Source of the DNA: Mesocentrotus franciscanus
Taxonomy: Eukaryota > Echinodermata > Echinoidea > Camarodonta > Strongylocentrotidae
Reading direction: 5' to 3'
DNA length: 64,000 nucleotides
Assembly: GCA_037976565.1 (NCBI GenBank)
Contig: CP137666.1
Location: 50,929,271 to 50,993,270, forward strand
In this document: positions 51,375 through 64,000 of the stretch, in pieces
Numbering within the stretch: the stretch's first letter is position 1
How the letters are laid out: the number at the start of each line of letters is the position of its first letter
The notes under the pieces: model-generated
What the model saw: only the letters and a program-made list of their open reading frames with translations
The model's database searches: none
What the model was told of the DNA's origin: nothing
Translations under genes and position numbers: made by a program

Positions 51375-54300
51375 ATGATTCGACACCAGGCAGAGACATT
51401 TATTATAACCTGGGTTGCCTATGCTTCAACCTATCTTCTACGCAAACCTCTTGGAGTGGTAAGTGTTAGATATTGCTTGTTGGGATGTATAGAGTCGACT
51501 TGTTCCAACATTTATGCTAAATCATTTTCAAGTGAAATCAAAAGTGATTGAATTGTGCATGAATCTATGGTAATATGGTTATGACATTATCAATTGATTG
51601 CCATGATGATGCTTGCAAAGCTCATAGAGACGTGTATGTATTATATTATATAAACCCTGATAATGGTATATCTTTGAAGGGGATTTGCTTTAAGTTTAAT
51701 ACTTTCATTTGGCAAATGTAAGATGGCCAGAATGAATAGATTATAAATTCTAAGTACTATAATAGATAAGTCATACATCAAAATAAGAATATTTTTTTAA
51801 TTACCTATTTATATCTTTCTTTAAGGCAATGGGGGCGGGGTCCATTTTTCCATTTCATGTTGGCCAAGTCCAAAATCTTCTCCTTTGTTTGAAGGTGAAA
51901 GCAGACCTTGCAGCGGAGCTTTCTATGAGCAAGGCTCAACTTGGGTGGCTAGATACATCACTGCTTCTTCCATATGCCACAGTTCAGGTACAGTTTTTAG
52001 GCCATTACCTTTCACAGACTTTTCAGGCGGTATATATCCAAAATTCTAAAATAAATTTTCAGTGATGTCAACAGCTATCAGAAGGTTTTTTTTTTTTGGG
52101 GCTAGATCATTAACTGGTCGATGCCATTATGATGTTATAATAGTTTGAGCAGGATTCTTAGTTTTTGAACAATATTTTCAGACAAAGCACCCAGTTATGT
52201 GACCAAGATGTAATCAAATGAAAAATGTGTACAAGATACAAATAAAAACAGGCAGATATAAAACAAAGTGATAAGTTTGAGTCCGTCATTTTCATGACTA
52301 TACATCATTAGAAAAAATAATTTTCATGAATCATACTGAAGGATTATTTTGCATGGGAGTCTTTATTTTTTAGGGTGTATTACATTCATATACTGTATGT
52401 ATCGAGAGAACTATTTGCATGTATGTGATTTTTAGCATGTTCTTCATCAGTAAGACCTTACTTGGATATTAAAATAAATCTGAAACTCGGGTAGGCGTAT
52501 TTCAAACCTAGAATGTATCATCATGCATCGAAACGATATTGTTTGTTTGGATCATATGCATAATTTTATTTTATCTTTTTGTTTGATAGATTGTTTTAGG
52601 GTCTCTTGGAGACAGAGTGGGTGCCAGGAAAACTTTAGGCTTCTGCCTCATATTATCAGCAATTTCAATGGTAAGAAGTTGATTCCTATTTAACTTGTAT
52701 ATTTTAATAATTCTGAAGAGGGTTGCTGAAAAGTACTTTTCCAGTGATCAAATTTTGAAAATGTTTTCAAGAAATAATGGAACATATCACAATTTAGAGG
52801 AAAGTACACTACGTCACTACCCTCTGAGGAATAAAGAGAAATGTTACCACATAGTATATTGATTTTGTTTTTAAATGATGTAATTTATAAGATTAATTTT
52901 TTTAGATTGTGCTATTAAGCAAAATAAATATAAGTTGCAGCTTGATGTTTCATGATATCAAAATTATTGAATATGAATATATATATATATATATATGAAA
53001 ATATATATTTCTTTATTGATTTTATGACAGATCAGCTTTGGTTTCTGGCCAAACCTTTACATTCTTTGTCTTCATCTGTTACTCAATGGTGCAGCACAGG
53101 TAAAATAATATAGGCAACAAGTTTTCTTCCCTAGTATTTAGTATTTAAAGTGTATTCTCTTAATAAGAAGTACTTGAGATCTTTGTAATAAGATGTCGTA
53201 GTTATTCTAATCCAGGTTATGTTCTTTTGCCAGTGTAGTATTGAATGCACCTAGCTGTTGATGATTTCTGAGTTATGATGTACAGTAGGTTAAAGAAAGC
53301 GGGCTTCTTCCTTAATGAAACTATGGGATTGCAGCTTTTATTTCTATCCAGAGCTAACCATGAGGGACACTGATGTCATGACTTAAGTTTACACACTAGG
53401 ATCTTTCAGATAAAAGACCACTGCTCTACCATGTGGGATTATTGAATTATGGATTATTTTATGAAAATAGTGATTGTAATTCATTTGTTGTTGATTATGT
53501 TTTCAGGTTAAATGTTTTCCTTTATATGCTTATTATCACTTATATCATAGCAAATTATAGCATGCCCTTCATAGTGATTATTGTGTTTGTTTCTGATTCA
53601 GTCCCAGGCCTGGCCTAGCTGTACTAAGATCTTAGGTCAGTGTTTCAGCACCCAGCAGAGGAATAGTCTCTTTGGGATCTGGGGAACGTGTACGTTTGCA
53701 GGTGGAATCTTTGGAACTGCAGTAGCTGTAAGTATCTCCTTGTTCTCCTCCCGTCCTTCAAACAGGCTACTTTACAATACGTTTTTGTTTATATATGCAT
53801 TTCTATTTTTCCTTTTAGTTAGTTAGTGCCCCCCCCCAAAAAAAAAACAACAACAACAACACACAACAACAACAATAACAACATGAACTTGACAAAATAT
53901 CACCCTCATCCAGAGCTACAAAAATAACAAACTGATATAATAGTGTAATATAAAGTAGTTTAGTGAATACTGCAGATTAATTTCCCAATATACAAGTTTA
54001 GAGTTGATAAAGCTTTCTACACCTTAAGATCAATGAAAAACATTGGTTCAAATTTTGTTTCCAAACACAGGTGTACCTAAGGGCAAGATACAACTGGCAA
54101 ATGGCTTTCTTCGTTCCATCTATATTTGTGGTAAGCAAGACGTATTCCATTGTAGTCTGTTTCAGCAAGCTGAGATAATGCATTGAATAAGAAATACTGG
54201 TTCAGTGTAAATACTTTAATATATAAAATTGTTTAGGAATATTAGATCCTCAAATGTCAAATCCTTTGTGGGTCATTGAGAATTCATGGACGTTGTTTTA

Positions 54301-57300
54301 CTCCCAATTTTTGTTTCTGTCCCTTTCCTCTTTGCCTGTCTGTCTGTCTGTCTGTCTGTCTCCCTCCTTTGCACCTCCCTCCCCTTTTCCCTCTCTCTTT
54401 TGTCCCTCTTTTCCCCTCTCCCTTGTATTTTCTCTTTCTCCATATCTCTATAACTATATTACAGGGTTTTGTAGGTATCCTAGTGGTGGTGATGCTCATA
54501 GAGCCTCCAATGGGGATTCCCCTCACCGAAATAGCACAAGGTAAGGGGATCACATTATTATTGTGTTCAAAATGTAATAATTAATGCAAATATCGAAGAT
54601 TATACCATGACTTTTTGAAGAAGAAAAAAAAATTGATTTAAAGCAAGTTTCCTTTCTATATTCATTTGTTTTGGATCACAGGTTTAAACCAATGGTTTTC
54701 TTGTATTTACAAGATGGGTTCTAGAATCTAAGCAATCCGATTATTCAATTGACATCACGTGGGCGTGCATTTATTATTCCAACCGTGCAAAACATCTCCC
54801 ATCAAAAATTGATAACCGATGCTCGATATCTGCCGATATCGCATTCACGTAATTCAGCCAAATTTAATTTGTGCATAATTTTAATAATAATAATAATAAT
54901 GTTAGAATATTCTAGGCCTAGATCTAGTTAGATCTAACTTAGATCTAGATCTAATATCTATCTATACTCTAGATCTAGACTATATTGTAAGTATGTATTG
55001 CAGACCCGTCTTATAAAACAAATAATGCACTGTTTCGCTCGTGTGATAGGGCAGTTCCAGTGCACTCAGGTTAGTCGGTGCGATATCGATAATGCACTTG
55101 CCCTGCAGGCGCGTGTATTATCACTATGGGCACCGACTCAACTTCGTGCACTGGCCCTGCCCTAACACACGAGCAACAGTGCATTATTTGTATAATAACA
55201 ATGCTTACCCTGATTGGGCCATATTGTGGGTGAGAAGTGCACCATTTCATGCAGCTATCTGTGTTGATTTAAGCTTGATGCATCATTTGTATTCTGTATT
55301 TGATTATTGCAATAAGTCTATTTCCATAAGGTTTTATCCTGAAATACTATATCTAGCAAACATCCAATAGTTCCATTTTATTGTATTTGAAATTAAGGAA
55401 ACACTTATTTTGTGTAATTCGCACGATAGGAAAAAACATCTATCCATGAAAATTATTTATGCCACTGACATGTGCATGACTAACTCCAGTCGAACTTGTC
55501 TTAGCAGTCACCTCTCTATAAAGGCCACCTGTCTATAGCGGCCATGTATTTTATCTCCCTCGAGAAAGAAATGTGTAATGTAGAACCTGTCTAGAAAGAC
55601 CACCTGTCCACTGTGGCCACTTTTTATGTTTCCCTTGGGTGACCTTAATAGACAGGATTGACTGTAATCTGCACTGCCTTTGCTTAATTTCTTTCACAGA
55701 AGCACTACCAGGTCCGCATCCCAAGCCATCATCTTATACGCTACCATGGATAAAACTCTGGGCATTACCGTAAGTAATTCATTCCTTCTCCCATTCTCTT
55801 GCAAGGATGATTGTCAAATTTATTAGATGTGCAACACATGCTCAGATGGCAATTGCTCTACAGTCAACTTCTTGCACAAATCCAATCCCTAACTTTAATC
55901 CTGGATCTTATACATAACCCTAATCCAAACCTTAAACCTGAACCTAAAGCCCATTTGCAACCTTAATTTCAAATCTGTTATCTTTGATTAAATAAAGCTG
56001 GAAATAATGTCACCAGAGCAAAGGTCAGATCACCAATTTATTACCATCTCCTAACAAATAACTAATGATTATCAAATGTTTTAGCTAAAGTTAGTAATTG
56101 CTCATTTGAAAATCTTAGATTGCTGCTCTAAGTGGTAATCTGTTTTATGGTCATAATTCAGTCTACATATACATGATATGAAGAGTTTATTTCCAAAAAG
56201 GAGCTAAATCCACGTTTGATGAAAATTGAGTTACTGATATCAGAACATTGTTCACTTTAATAAGTACCCGTCTTTCTACAAAAGTATTTACCTACATTTT
56301 GGGAGCAATTATGAAAAAATGCACCTTCTAATATCACTTTTCCATCGATGCATGTACAAAATCTGGTAAACAAATTCTTTTTTCTCTGAAGTTACAAAAG
56401 TGGATTTAGCTCCTTTTGGAATTAAACTCTTCATATATTGTTGTCTCTCTCTTACTATTACAGAATGGTGAAAGAAGCAGCCATAGCAACATTTTGTATC
56501 AAGATTGTCAGATATTGTATGTTCATGTGGCTGCCATTGTATCTTCATCAAGAGGTTTGTAATACATCTTTCTTTTTTTTTTAATGTTTGTAAAGTTTTA
56601 CATTAAGTTATCAAGAAGTTTGTTTTCTGAATGGAAAGGAGCAGGGTTCATAATGTTGCAGTGTACTACATCCCTGCCCACAAATAGTTTGATATATGAA
56701 TAATTTCCATGAAGAAAATATTGGTTTAAAAGAATTGTTAGATTGACAACATAAGAAAACAAAACAGCTCTAGCTGTGTTTTCAAACATATAGTATGATA
56801 GCTGTCCCATTTCTTTCTTGGATTCCATTCAGTATCACTCATCAAAAATCTCTGTCATTGTATTATGTTTTTGTATGAGATACATATTTGTATTTTAAAA
56901 ATAATTTCCATGAGATATGACTTATGTCTCTCACAGTCTCTAATCTTAATAAAGCCCCGCCCACACCCATCCCCCACACATACACAAAACAAAAATATAT
57001 TGAGAGGTAGAGGGGGGAAGGGGTTACAAACTGTTATGAAATGGATAGAAGAGTAATAATTCATGATTTATATATTTCTCTGTGCAGCTTCATTACAGTC
57101 AAACAGAGGCTGGATTATATTCTACCATATTTGAAATTGGAGGAGTTATAGGAAGTGCATCAATGGGATACCTAATTACAAGGTGAGAAGAAGAAAAGAG
57201 ATAGTCCATATGAATCATATATACTGGTACTGTGGAACCATATGATAAAAGAGTTATTTGGGACCATGGAAATTACCGTGATGTATTGAAACCTTGTTAG

Positions 57301-59059
57301 ATAATGAATAGAGTGGTGAAGTGTGACGTCATCAAAAATCTATTTTTGGAATTTCTCAATTTTTTCTTCATTTTCCGAAAGAGCATCAAACATAATGTCC
57401 AAATGTCGAAAACCAATTGAATAGGTTAAGTATTGGCTGAGATATGACCATCTGAATAAAAAGATTGCCTATGGGAACTCAGTGTTATATTGCTCTGGCT
57501 CCTAATGTTATGAGCCAGAGCAATACAACACTGAGTTCCCATAGGCAATCTTTTTATTCAGATGGTCATATCTCAGCAATACTTAACCTATTCAATTGGT
57601 TTTCGACACATTATTTTTGATCTTTCTGAAGAAAAATTGAGAAATTCCAAAAATAGATTTTTATGACGTCACAGCTTCGGTACTCTATGAAGAAATTAGA
57701 ATACCATATACACACAACAGAGACTGGCTAAGTCACCTTGCTATAATGAACATTTGTTTTATATTGTTCCAACAATGTTCCACTGCATTTATAGATTATG
57801 TGATTTATCCAGATCATGAATGTACCAAGTGAATGATAAACTTATTACAGTATTTGTTATTTTTTTTAGTTGATAGGTTAGTTTACTTGCAACAAATGAT
57901 GAGACGGTTCTGTAAGAATGAAACTCTAATACATAATGCAGGCCTGACATAGATGGTAGCTTTATAATGTCTGTGGATAGAGAGAAATAAACTCTTACAT
58001 GTAAATTGAAGTCATGCTCCTCTTTATATAATGAGCTTGATTAAAAAAACAAAATCTGGATTTCGCCACAAACTACCGAAAACAATACTGTAACAATACT
58101 GTAATCATACTGCTACCCACACCACATAGTTGCAAGTCTTAATTGTACCAGGCCCTTTTTATTTCATTCTAATAATCATTCCAGATTCCTACATGACAAG
58201 GCCTTCAAAGGGACCAGCCTTGGTATCCTCCTCAGCGCATTGAGCTTCATCGGATTCTACGCCACCACCGGGCATGGTGTGTTCCTGAACCAATCCTTCA
58301 TGTTGCTTGCAGGGGCCTTCAATTGTGGGGTTGACCCCATACTCACAGGGTCCATCCCTTCAGCTCTGGGGGAGCAAGGGGGCATGGATATCCAAGCATC
58401 AGTGGCTGGTTTTGTCAATGGTAAGAAAGATTATCTGCTTATTTTGTCTTGACAGGATATCTCTTTTTTCACTTCTTCAGTTTATGTAAAATACAACGAT
58501 TCTTATTTTTTGTTTCCCAGTAAAAGTTTTCTTCTCTTTTGATGTACAATGCATATTTCACGATATGTATGTGTTCTGTATTGCTATGTCTACTATCAAT
58601 AGAACTGCATCATTAATCCTTCAAAGAATGTCTCAAATTTGGATTATAATTTAACTAAAGTTGTCTTTATATACATTTGGTAAATTTTATGTAATCTCAC
58701 GTTTGATGAGAAATCTATACTGTTAGCTCCACGTATCTCCTTCCAAAACTGAGTTTAATTTTTTTCTTAACCTTTTTTGAAATGGTCAAATTTTAATAAC
58801 TGAAGACTATATTTTATCAAGCAATATAAACTGCTGTAAAGTCCCTTGCCATGTATTTATCAAAATTATTCTTTCCTCTTCCCAATTCCGCCATGTTATC
58901 TTAGGTATAGGAACAATAGGCACCATCATAGAGGGTCCAGTCATAGGTGTGGTGGCTGAGCTGTTTGGTTGGCAAAGCATGATCCATCTCATGATTGCTG
59001 TCTCACTTCTGGGTGCCATGGCAACATATCGAGGTCACATGATCCAGTCCAGGAGATGA
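51375..59059 (+). CDS. Major-facilitator sugar-phosphate antiporter, SLC37-like, 12 exons
   Basis: Exons: 51375-51458, 51895-51987, 52590-52670, 53031-53099, 53602-53727, 54071-54130, 54465-54540, 55700-55769, 56464-56554, 57088-57182, 58185-58420, 58905-59059 (TGA at 59057). All phases fit, giving 411 residues, close to the usual size for 12 membrane spans. An in-frame stop (51342) precedes the ATG. Family marks: YLLRKPLGVVK near the first span, the loop motif GSLGDRVGARKTLG between spans 2 and 3, QAWPSCTKI, FGIWGTCTFAGGIFG, and MAFFVPSIFVGFVGILVVV. These resemble the organophosphate:phosphate antiporters (GlpT/UhpT) and animal SLC37 proteins, which exchange glycerol-3-phosphate or glucose-6-phosphate for phosphate. 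The substrate is unknown. Membrane spans are inferred from hydrophobicity by eye. The gene diverges from USP8 and converges on COPG. Confidence 0.85.
54913..54985. repeat. AGATCT-rich cryptic simple repeat
   Basis: Repeated CTAGATCTAG and TAGATCTAA words cover about 70 bp in a transporter intron. Confidence 0.7.
55011..55200. repeat. Inverted repeat in transporter intron
   Basis: ATAATGCACTGTTTCGCTCG faces CGAGCAACAGTGCATTAT, and inner arms GGGCAGTTCCAGTGCAC / GTGCACTGGCCCTGCCC pair as well. The centre is near 55102. It is a typical foldback MITE. Confidence 0.75.
55488..55668. mobile_element. CCTGTCTATA-type MITE, family H
   Basis: CCAGTCGAACTTGTCTTAGC at the left and AATAGACAGGATTGACTGTA at the right are inverted ends. 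ACCTGTCTATAGCGGCC and CTGTCTAGAAAGACCACC occur inside. It lies just upstream of transporter exon 8. Confidence 0.65.
57320..57673. mobile_element. Long foldback element in transporter intron
   Basis: The two halves are near-complete reverse complements about a centre near 57505 (CTCTGGCTC..GAGCCAGAG). Outer ends GTGACGTCATCAAAAATC and TTTTATGACGTCAC carry CRE-like TGACGTCA words. The arms are about 170 bp with small indels. It lies in the intron before exon 11. Confidence 0.85.
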
Positions 59060-59870
59060 CACGTCAAGCTAATGCCGTCTTTATGATTCACTACCAAAGG
59101 GTTCATTATGTCCATTGATACTGAAATATTGCATGTGTATAATTACGATTATACCTTTTGTACGTTTTAATTCCTAATGAACTTTTCATCCTGTTGACCT
59201 TGCGACTGAAACCCAGCTTAGTCCTTTCCATTCATATACTACACCTCATTTTAATTGCTGAGAGGCAGAAGGATGTTAACTCGTATTCGATTACACACAG
59301 AGGTAATGCCATTCTGGCTGTCAATGGACTTAATTCAACATTTTCTTTTGTGTCCATTATTTTTGCATTACTCATTCCAATGCTGTCCCAAATACATATT
59401 TCACACTCTACTGTGCCTTTATATCTTGAAATAACTAGCAATCTGAATGACTGACACCATCAATTAATGTGTAATCTGAATATTAGGGTGAACATATTAT
59501 TTTATTGTATGCATTGAAGCTTACATCCTTTATCAAAATTGGTATTTTATTTTATGTGCTGGCACATATTACCTGCCACTCAAGAGTGGAATTTGTAATG
59601 AAATATATTGATAAATCACTCAATCATGCCACGATGCCAATTAGTATTTTGCTTCATGATACTTTGTCTCTAATTAAGTTATGTGTTTTATGAACCCTTA
59701 CATGAGGCTTCTATTTTATTCCTTATAACACATTCCTTAATTTTAAAAGGCAAAAACCAAATTTAGAATGACAACATTCTCATTAGAAATATTCAAATGA
59801 ATTGTATACTTTTCAATGTATGTCATGTACAATTATATTATGAATAAATGAATATTCCAATCTAAATTAT
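59060..59870 (+). other. Probable transporter 3' untranslated region
   Basis: AT-rich sequence after the stop codon, ending with an AATAAA at 59843-59848, the first clear polyadenylation signal downstream. Confidence 0.45.
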
Positions 59871-61720
59871 TTATGTTCATTGTTGTTGTTTTGAATGTAC
59901 AGCATAGTGAAATCAAATCTATAGCTGCAATAAACAATTATTTTATATCAAGAACAGAGGAGGTACATGGTTGTGTTAATCAGAAGTTCCTAAGGAATAA
60001 GATCAGCAAATCCTATCATAATCAAGTTGCCCATAACACACTACTTAAAATAGTAGAAAATGTCTCATTCCTTCTTTTAATGTATGATTCTTGACAATCT
60101 TTAAAAAAAAATTGCTTTACAATATGTTTAAATTGCTTTGCTTGGTCCCATGGACTTCATTATAAGAGGATTTGCTTTCTTATGTAAAAACACCCAACAC
60201 TCACAACATAAAGACATGCCCAGACACACACACAAGACAGTAAGCTCATTGAATACAACACAACTGGATTTTCTTTTAGACTATACTTTAATGAAGCATG
60301 ATTACATGTGTTTTAAGTATTACTAACAAGAATTGTGATAGTACACAATTTGTGCTCACATGAAGCAACAACAATAGTAATTCATTACACCAATCCAATC
60401 ATATAATACTTTTGTTTATACATTTATAAGACAGGCTTGAGCATTTATATTGTCAATTGGTAGCTTAACAATACAATAATAAGAAGCTGTATTGTGCCGA
60501 AGTCCAATGTGAATAATTTCTGATAGGGAAAGAAAAAATGGAGACGAAGACAGAAGAGAAGAGAGTGTGAGAAATGAGCGAGTTTTTCATTGGGGGGAGG
60601 GGTTTTGACAATGAACATTTAAACATGTTAAATTTAATTCACCTACTCTCAGAAGATCTTGGAACTTTCACAGATTAGAATAAATAAAAGACCTTGAATT
60701 CTGTTTTTCCCAGAAATTTAATTTGTCTATCCCTTTCCCTGAGTTAAAAAACAGGACTATGCAAATAATGAAAATTTGTCTGAAACATGGGTTGAAGTTT
60801 CTAATCTCTCACATTTAAACTGCAGATTTTTATGTCATTCTAATGAACAAGTTTTCGAAAGAACATTGAAATGAAGGGGAAAACAGACATGTCATGCACT
60901 CATGACATGACATGCACTGTTTGCACTAAGATAATTGTTTTATCTTATATCACCTTAATATTCAAAGTCGTATCCTGACATAAATATAGAGTATATATCA
61001 CAGAAATAGAAAATCAATAATGAATATCTCCTTGCTATTTGAAATGTCAATATATATTTGTATATTGACTAAGAATTAACTTAATAACAAAACAACAAAG
61101 AACATAATTCCAAAGTACAATAAATGGCTCGTAGTTTCTGCTGGGGTCACAGATCCATAGGTCATATCTATGCAAATAATACCATCTGAACTTTCATATA
61201 ATCTACTAACAGAACTTATGAAGAGTAAGGAAGTTTGGTGAAAGAATTTTACAGGCTTCAGCTAAAAAAGGTTTCTTAAGAGAGTTCCTAAAAAAATCCT
61301 CAATCTATGTTGCAACAGGAGAACGGCATCTTGTTTCTGCAGAGCGAATGTGATCACACAACAAGCATTTTACAATCGAATGGGAGCTGTAAGCCATTAA
61401 TTTTGCTAGGTTTTTTTTATATTTTTGGGAATTGTTAGGTCACAAATTCTGCTACATGCTACAATGAGCCAGCAATGAAAATGCAAACATGTACTGTATC
61501 AAGTAGAAGGTGTTAATTATCATAAAAACAACTTAGAAAAAAACATCTGTGTCCTTGTCATAACGGTACATGAAAATATTAGCCGAGTCAGTATGGAATT
61601 TCAAGTACACTATATTACCATTTTCCATATATCTCTCGTATGAATATCAACTCTGACTTTAAATCTTAAGATTCTATTCTATGCACGACACGAACATCTT
61701 CCACCACGATGACATAAATA
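59871..61720. other. Intergenic and probable COPG 3' untranslated region
   Basis: No exons on either strand and no clear repeat element. The minus-strand part next to 61720 is presumably COPG 3' UTR, but no convincing minus-strand AATAAA was located. Confidence 0.4.
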
Positions 61721-63419
61721 TTAACCTACTGATGATGCAATGAGTTCACTGACCCCCGAGTCACTGCTCCTCACCGTGATGTGCATGGTGATGGTATCCT
61801 GGAGGGCAAGACGTGCTCGGACGAGGGTGTCGTAGCCACCACGGAACACACCAGCAAGGTAGAGGGTGTGAGAGCTCTTCCCTTCACTCACCTTGTCTGA
61901 TCGCTCACAAGGCTGCATGCCGAGGAAGGACACGATGTCCTTGATGGCCTCTGTGGATGGGGACAGGTTCGGAAATAAAGGGCCGTGAATTTGGATGGAA
62001 CATCACCAATATAATAGCATATTTTCAGCAAAATATATGAGAAAAAATAGAAAATAGTTTTCATAACACAGTGTTTATGTCAATGGGCAGTATTTCCATG
62101 CCAATTTATCAGATACCATACAACTAGATATACTTGTCGCAATACAACCTAAATTGGCAGAGTCAACATGCCATATTCTACCCACTGTGATCCTTGTTTT
62201 TTTCTCTATGTTACAGTGCAACCTGAATATAAAGTCTGCGAAGGAGCAAGCAAAATGTGGTCTATATAGGCAGGTGGTCTTTCAGTAGGTTTCTTCAGCA
62301 CTGATTTCAATGCAAAACGATTTTCAAGGGAAACACAATACGTGGTCTTAAGAGAATTTGGTCTTTCTATACAGGTGGTCACTAAAGCAGGTTTTACCTT
62401 CAAGACTCTTTGATGCCAGGCCATAGGTCTCCTCCGTCTCATTCTCGTCTCCTACTTCTTCCCATGATGCCATGAAGTTGGGTTTTAGTACTCGCTGCAT
62501 GTGATCTGATAGGGCTATCTCTATATCCTCCAACTGAAAACAGGATCAAGCATTGTAATGATAGTGCATTAATATATTTCAACCAATCAAATGGAACTAT
62601 TTTTCTTGCACTGAATCCACTTGCTGTGTTTAAATGTGCATCACTATACATGTATAATACTGCAGTAGTCTCAGCATAATAGGATAACAGATGGAGGGGT
62701 TAGGAAGGATTAGAAAGAACACCTCTTATTCATTTCAAAGAAACTTTCAGGACCTCATCAGCTACTCCTGTTAATTGGGTAATTATTTCTTGCCAGCCTG
62801 ATCCCATTACGCGGAAAGTACAATGATGGAAGAGTAGCATAAGCCACGCTCAAAGTTCAAAGCTACGTAGGTTCTTCAAACGGATTGCAAAATAACATAT
62901 TCCTTTACACAGCACTTTCGCCATATTATCGTATACCATCCTAAAAGAAATTGATCCAGTGGACTCCATTTTAATGGAATGTACGTCTTCAAGGATTTAA
63001 TATCTAGTGGAAGATTCACAATTGTCAAGTGCCTCTAGTAAATGGTAAATAATATAAACTTTCAATATAGAATTGGGGTCAAGTATTTGGTCAATAATAA
63101 TAACTGTTTTTTTTTTTTTTTTTAAGCGCTTTACCAGTTACAACCAAAGAGCTTACAGTATTATTATTACCCCGGTCACTGGATTCAATTACTATTCTGC
63201 ACACTACAGTCCACATTCCAGCTAGTCGCCTTTTACGAGCGTGCACATGCTAATCCAAGTAGCATTACTCAGTTTCTACACTTGTACAGATGTTAGAGAT
63301 TTGAATGTTTCTAATACTCACCACATATTCATCTTCATATCCATCGTCGTCTGGCTCTCCTGTGCTTGGATCGCAGTCCTTCACGGTGAACTTCAGTGTG
63401 TTGCTAAATGCACTGGATA
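61721..63419 (-). CDS. COPG: Coatomer subunit gamma, last three exons (gene runs off the window)
   Basis: Exons: 63419-63322, 62533-62398, 61950-61721 (stop TAA at 61721). Phases are consistent, giving about 153 C-terminal residues. Matches to vertebrate COPG are unmistakable: [80 protein letters not shown] and the final ASSVG. Gamma-COP is a core subunit of the COPI coat for Golgi-to-ER and intra-Golgi vesicles. These residues form the gamma-COP appendage (the C-terminal platform subdomain), which binds ArfGAP2-type partners. Earlier exons must lie beyond 64000. The gene converges on the transporter. Confidence 0.96.
62213..62397. mobile_element. CCTGTCTATA-type MITE, family H, diverged
   Basis: ACAGTGCAACCTGAATATAA at the left and TCTATACAGGTGGTCAC at the right, with GTGGTCTATATAGGCAGG inside. 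It abuts COPG exon 62398-62533, ending within a few bases of the donor site. Confidence 0.55.
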
Positions 63420-63759
63420 CTATGGGAATCAAATAAATGTATAAACGAACAAATACTCATAATTCACAGCTGAACATTACAAGATATATTTCACCTATAT
63501 GAAATACATTTACAGTATTCTCATATAAGCATAGTGAAAATGACAATTTATTTCTTCCTTCATGTCAGGAATGTTGTCTTCATAAAATTCATTCTTTTAA
63601 AACCTGATTTTGATACCATAAAATCAACAAAATGCATGTGAGATCACATATTTGATACTTCACCTCATAACATCACAAACCAAAGAAATAACAGCAAGCC
63701 CTTCCATATCTTTCTAAAGGGCTGGTTACCATGGTAATTTTTCTATACCATGCATTCTG

Positions 63760-64000
63760 TCACTTTAAAGTGACTCAGTAACATTGTTGAAGGTTGCATA
63801 ATTTTTGTATAAAATGTTACTTATTATATTCCTTCTACTGTACTAACCCTCCGACATGCAAAAAATCCTGAAAAAATTCCCAAACCACAAAGATATCTAT
63901 GGTTTTCTTTGAAGGCGTCACTGGTCAACACCCTCTAACAGTGATTAACAGTAAATTCTCTCAACCATTTTTGAATTTTTCCAACCGTTTTTCCATGAAA
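63760..64000 (-). repeat. Dispersed repeat F, copy at window edge
   Basis: The reverse complement matches 5145-5332, including GGATTTTTTGCATG, AACCACAAAGATAT and CCAACCGTTTTTCC, with an insertion of about 45 bp near 63800. It is cut by the window end. Confidence 0.7.

Noticed and set aside
1..64000. tRNA or rRNA genes
   Set aside because: No convincing A/B-box pair with a foldable cloverleaf and no rRNA-like sequence was found by reading; a covariance-model scan would be needed to exclude them.

Overview
The window is 64 kb of AT-rich animal genomic DNA with one 500-base run of N. Genes are split into many short exons by introns of about 0.3 to 3 kb, and every splice site I used has GT..AG ends. 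Gene content and repeats suggest a marine invertebrate deuterostome. An echinoderm, probably a sea urchin, is my best guess, because pearl/Tsp-like minisatellite elements and many short foldback elements are abundant. No species is proven by the sequence alone.

Four protein-coding genes were assembled exon by exon with reading-frame phase checked at each junction. (1) CEP70 (+, 7920-17820): the C-terminal half of a centrosomal coiled-coil protein; its first exons are not visible. (2) USP8/UBPY (-, 43870 down to 21396): a complete 18-exon, about 1185-residue ubiquitin protease with MIT, rhodanese-like, STAM-SH3-binding, coiled-coil, WW, 14-3-3-binding and catalytic regions. (3) A 12-exon major-facilitator transporter of the SLC37/organophosphate-antiporter type (+, 51375-59059, 411 residues). 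(4) The last three coding exons of coatomer gamma, COPG (-, 63419 down to 61721), whose gene continues beyond the window. CEP70 and USP8 converge, USP8 and the transporter diverge from a 7.5-kb intergenic region, and the transporter and COPG converge. USP8 (endosomal deubiquitination) and COPG (COPI vesicles) both serve membrane traffic, but nothing here suggests the neighbours form a functional cluster.

Region by region: 1-7.9 kb is repeat-rich (hAT-type miniature elements with tandem amplification of one end, foldbacks, a degenerate LINE split by a minisatellite element). 7.9-17.8 kb is CEP70 with several MITEs in its introns. 17.8-21.4 kb holds the 3' ends of CEP70 and USP8. 21.4-43.9 kb is USP8, whose introns hold several large minisatellite elements. 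43.9-51.4 kb is intergenic, with a hAT MITE, an inverted repeat and an uninterrupted 60-copy TTC tract. 51.4-59.1 kb is the transporter, and 59-64 kb is its 3' flank and the COPG tail.

The most interesting structure is a set of unrelated-looking interspersed elements (families B, C and D, with A as a weaker member). They share one plan: an AACTAGA start, a 5' subterminal 10-14 nt sequence complementary to the outer arm of a terminal 3' hairpin, a body of tandem units each carrying an AGGTCA-N1-AGGTCA (DR1) nuclear-receptor-like site, and a GGAC or GCG tract before the hairpin. This fits helentron-associated (pearl/Tsp-like) non-autonomous elements, with the repeated DR1 motif as an unexplained extra.
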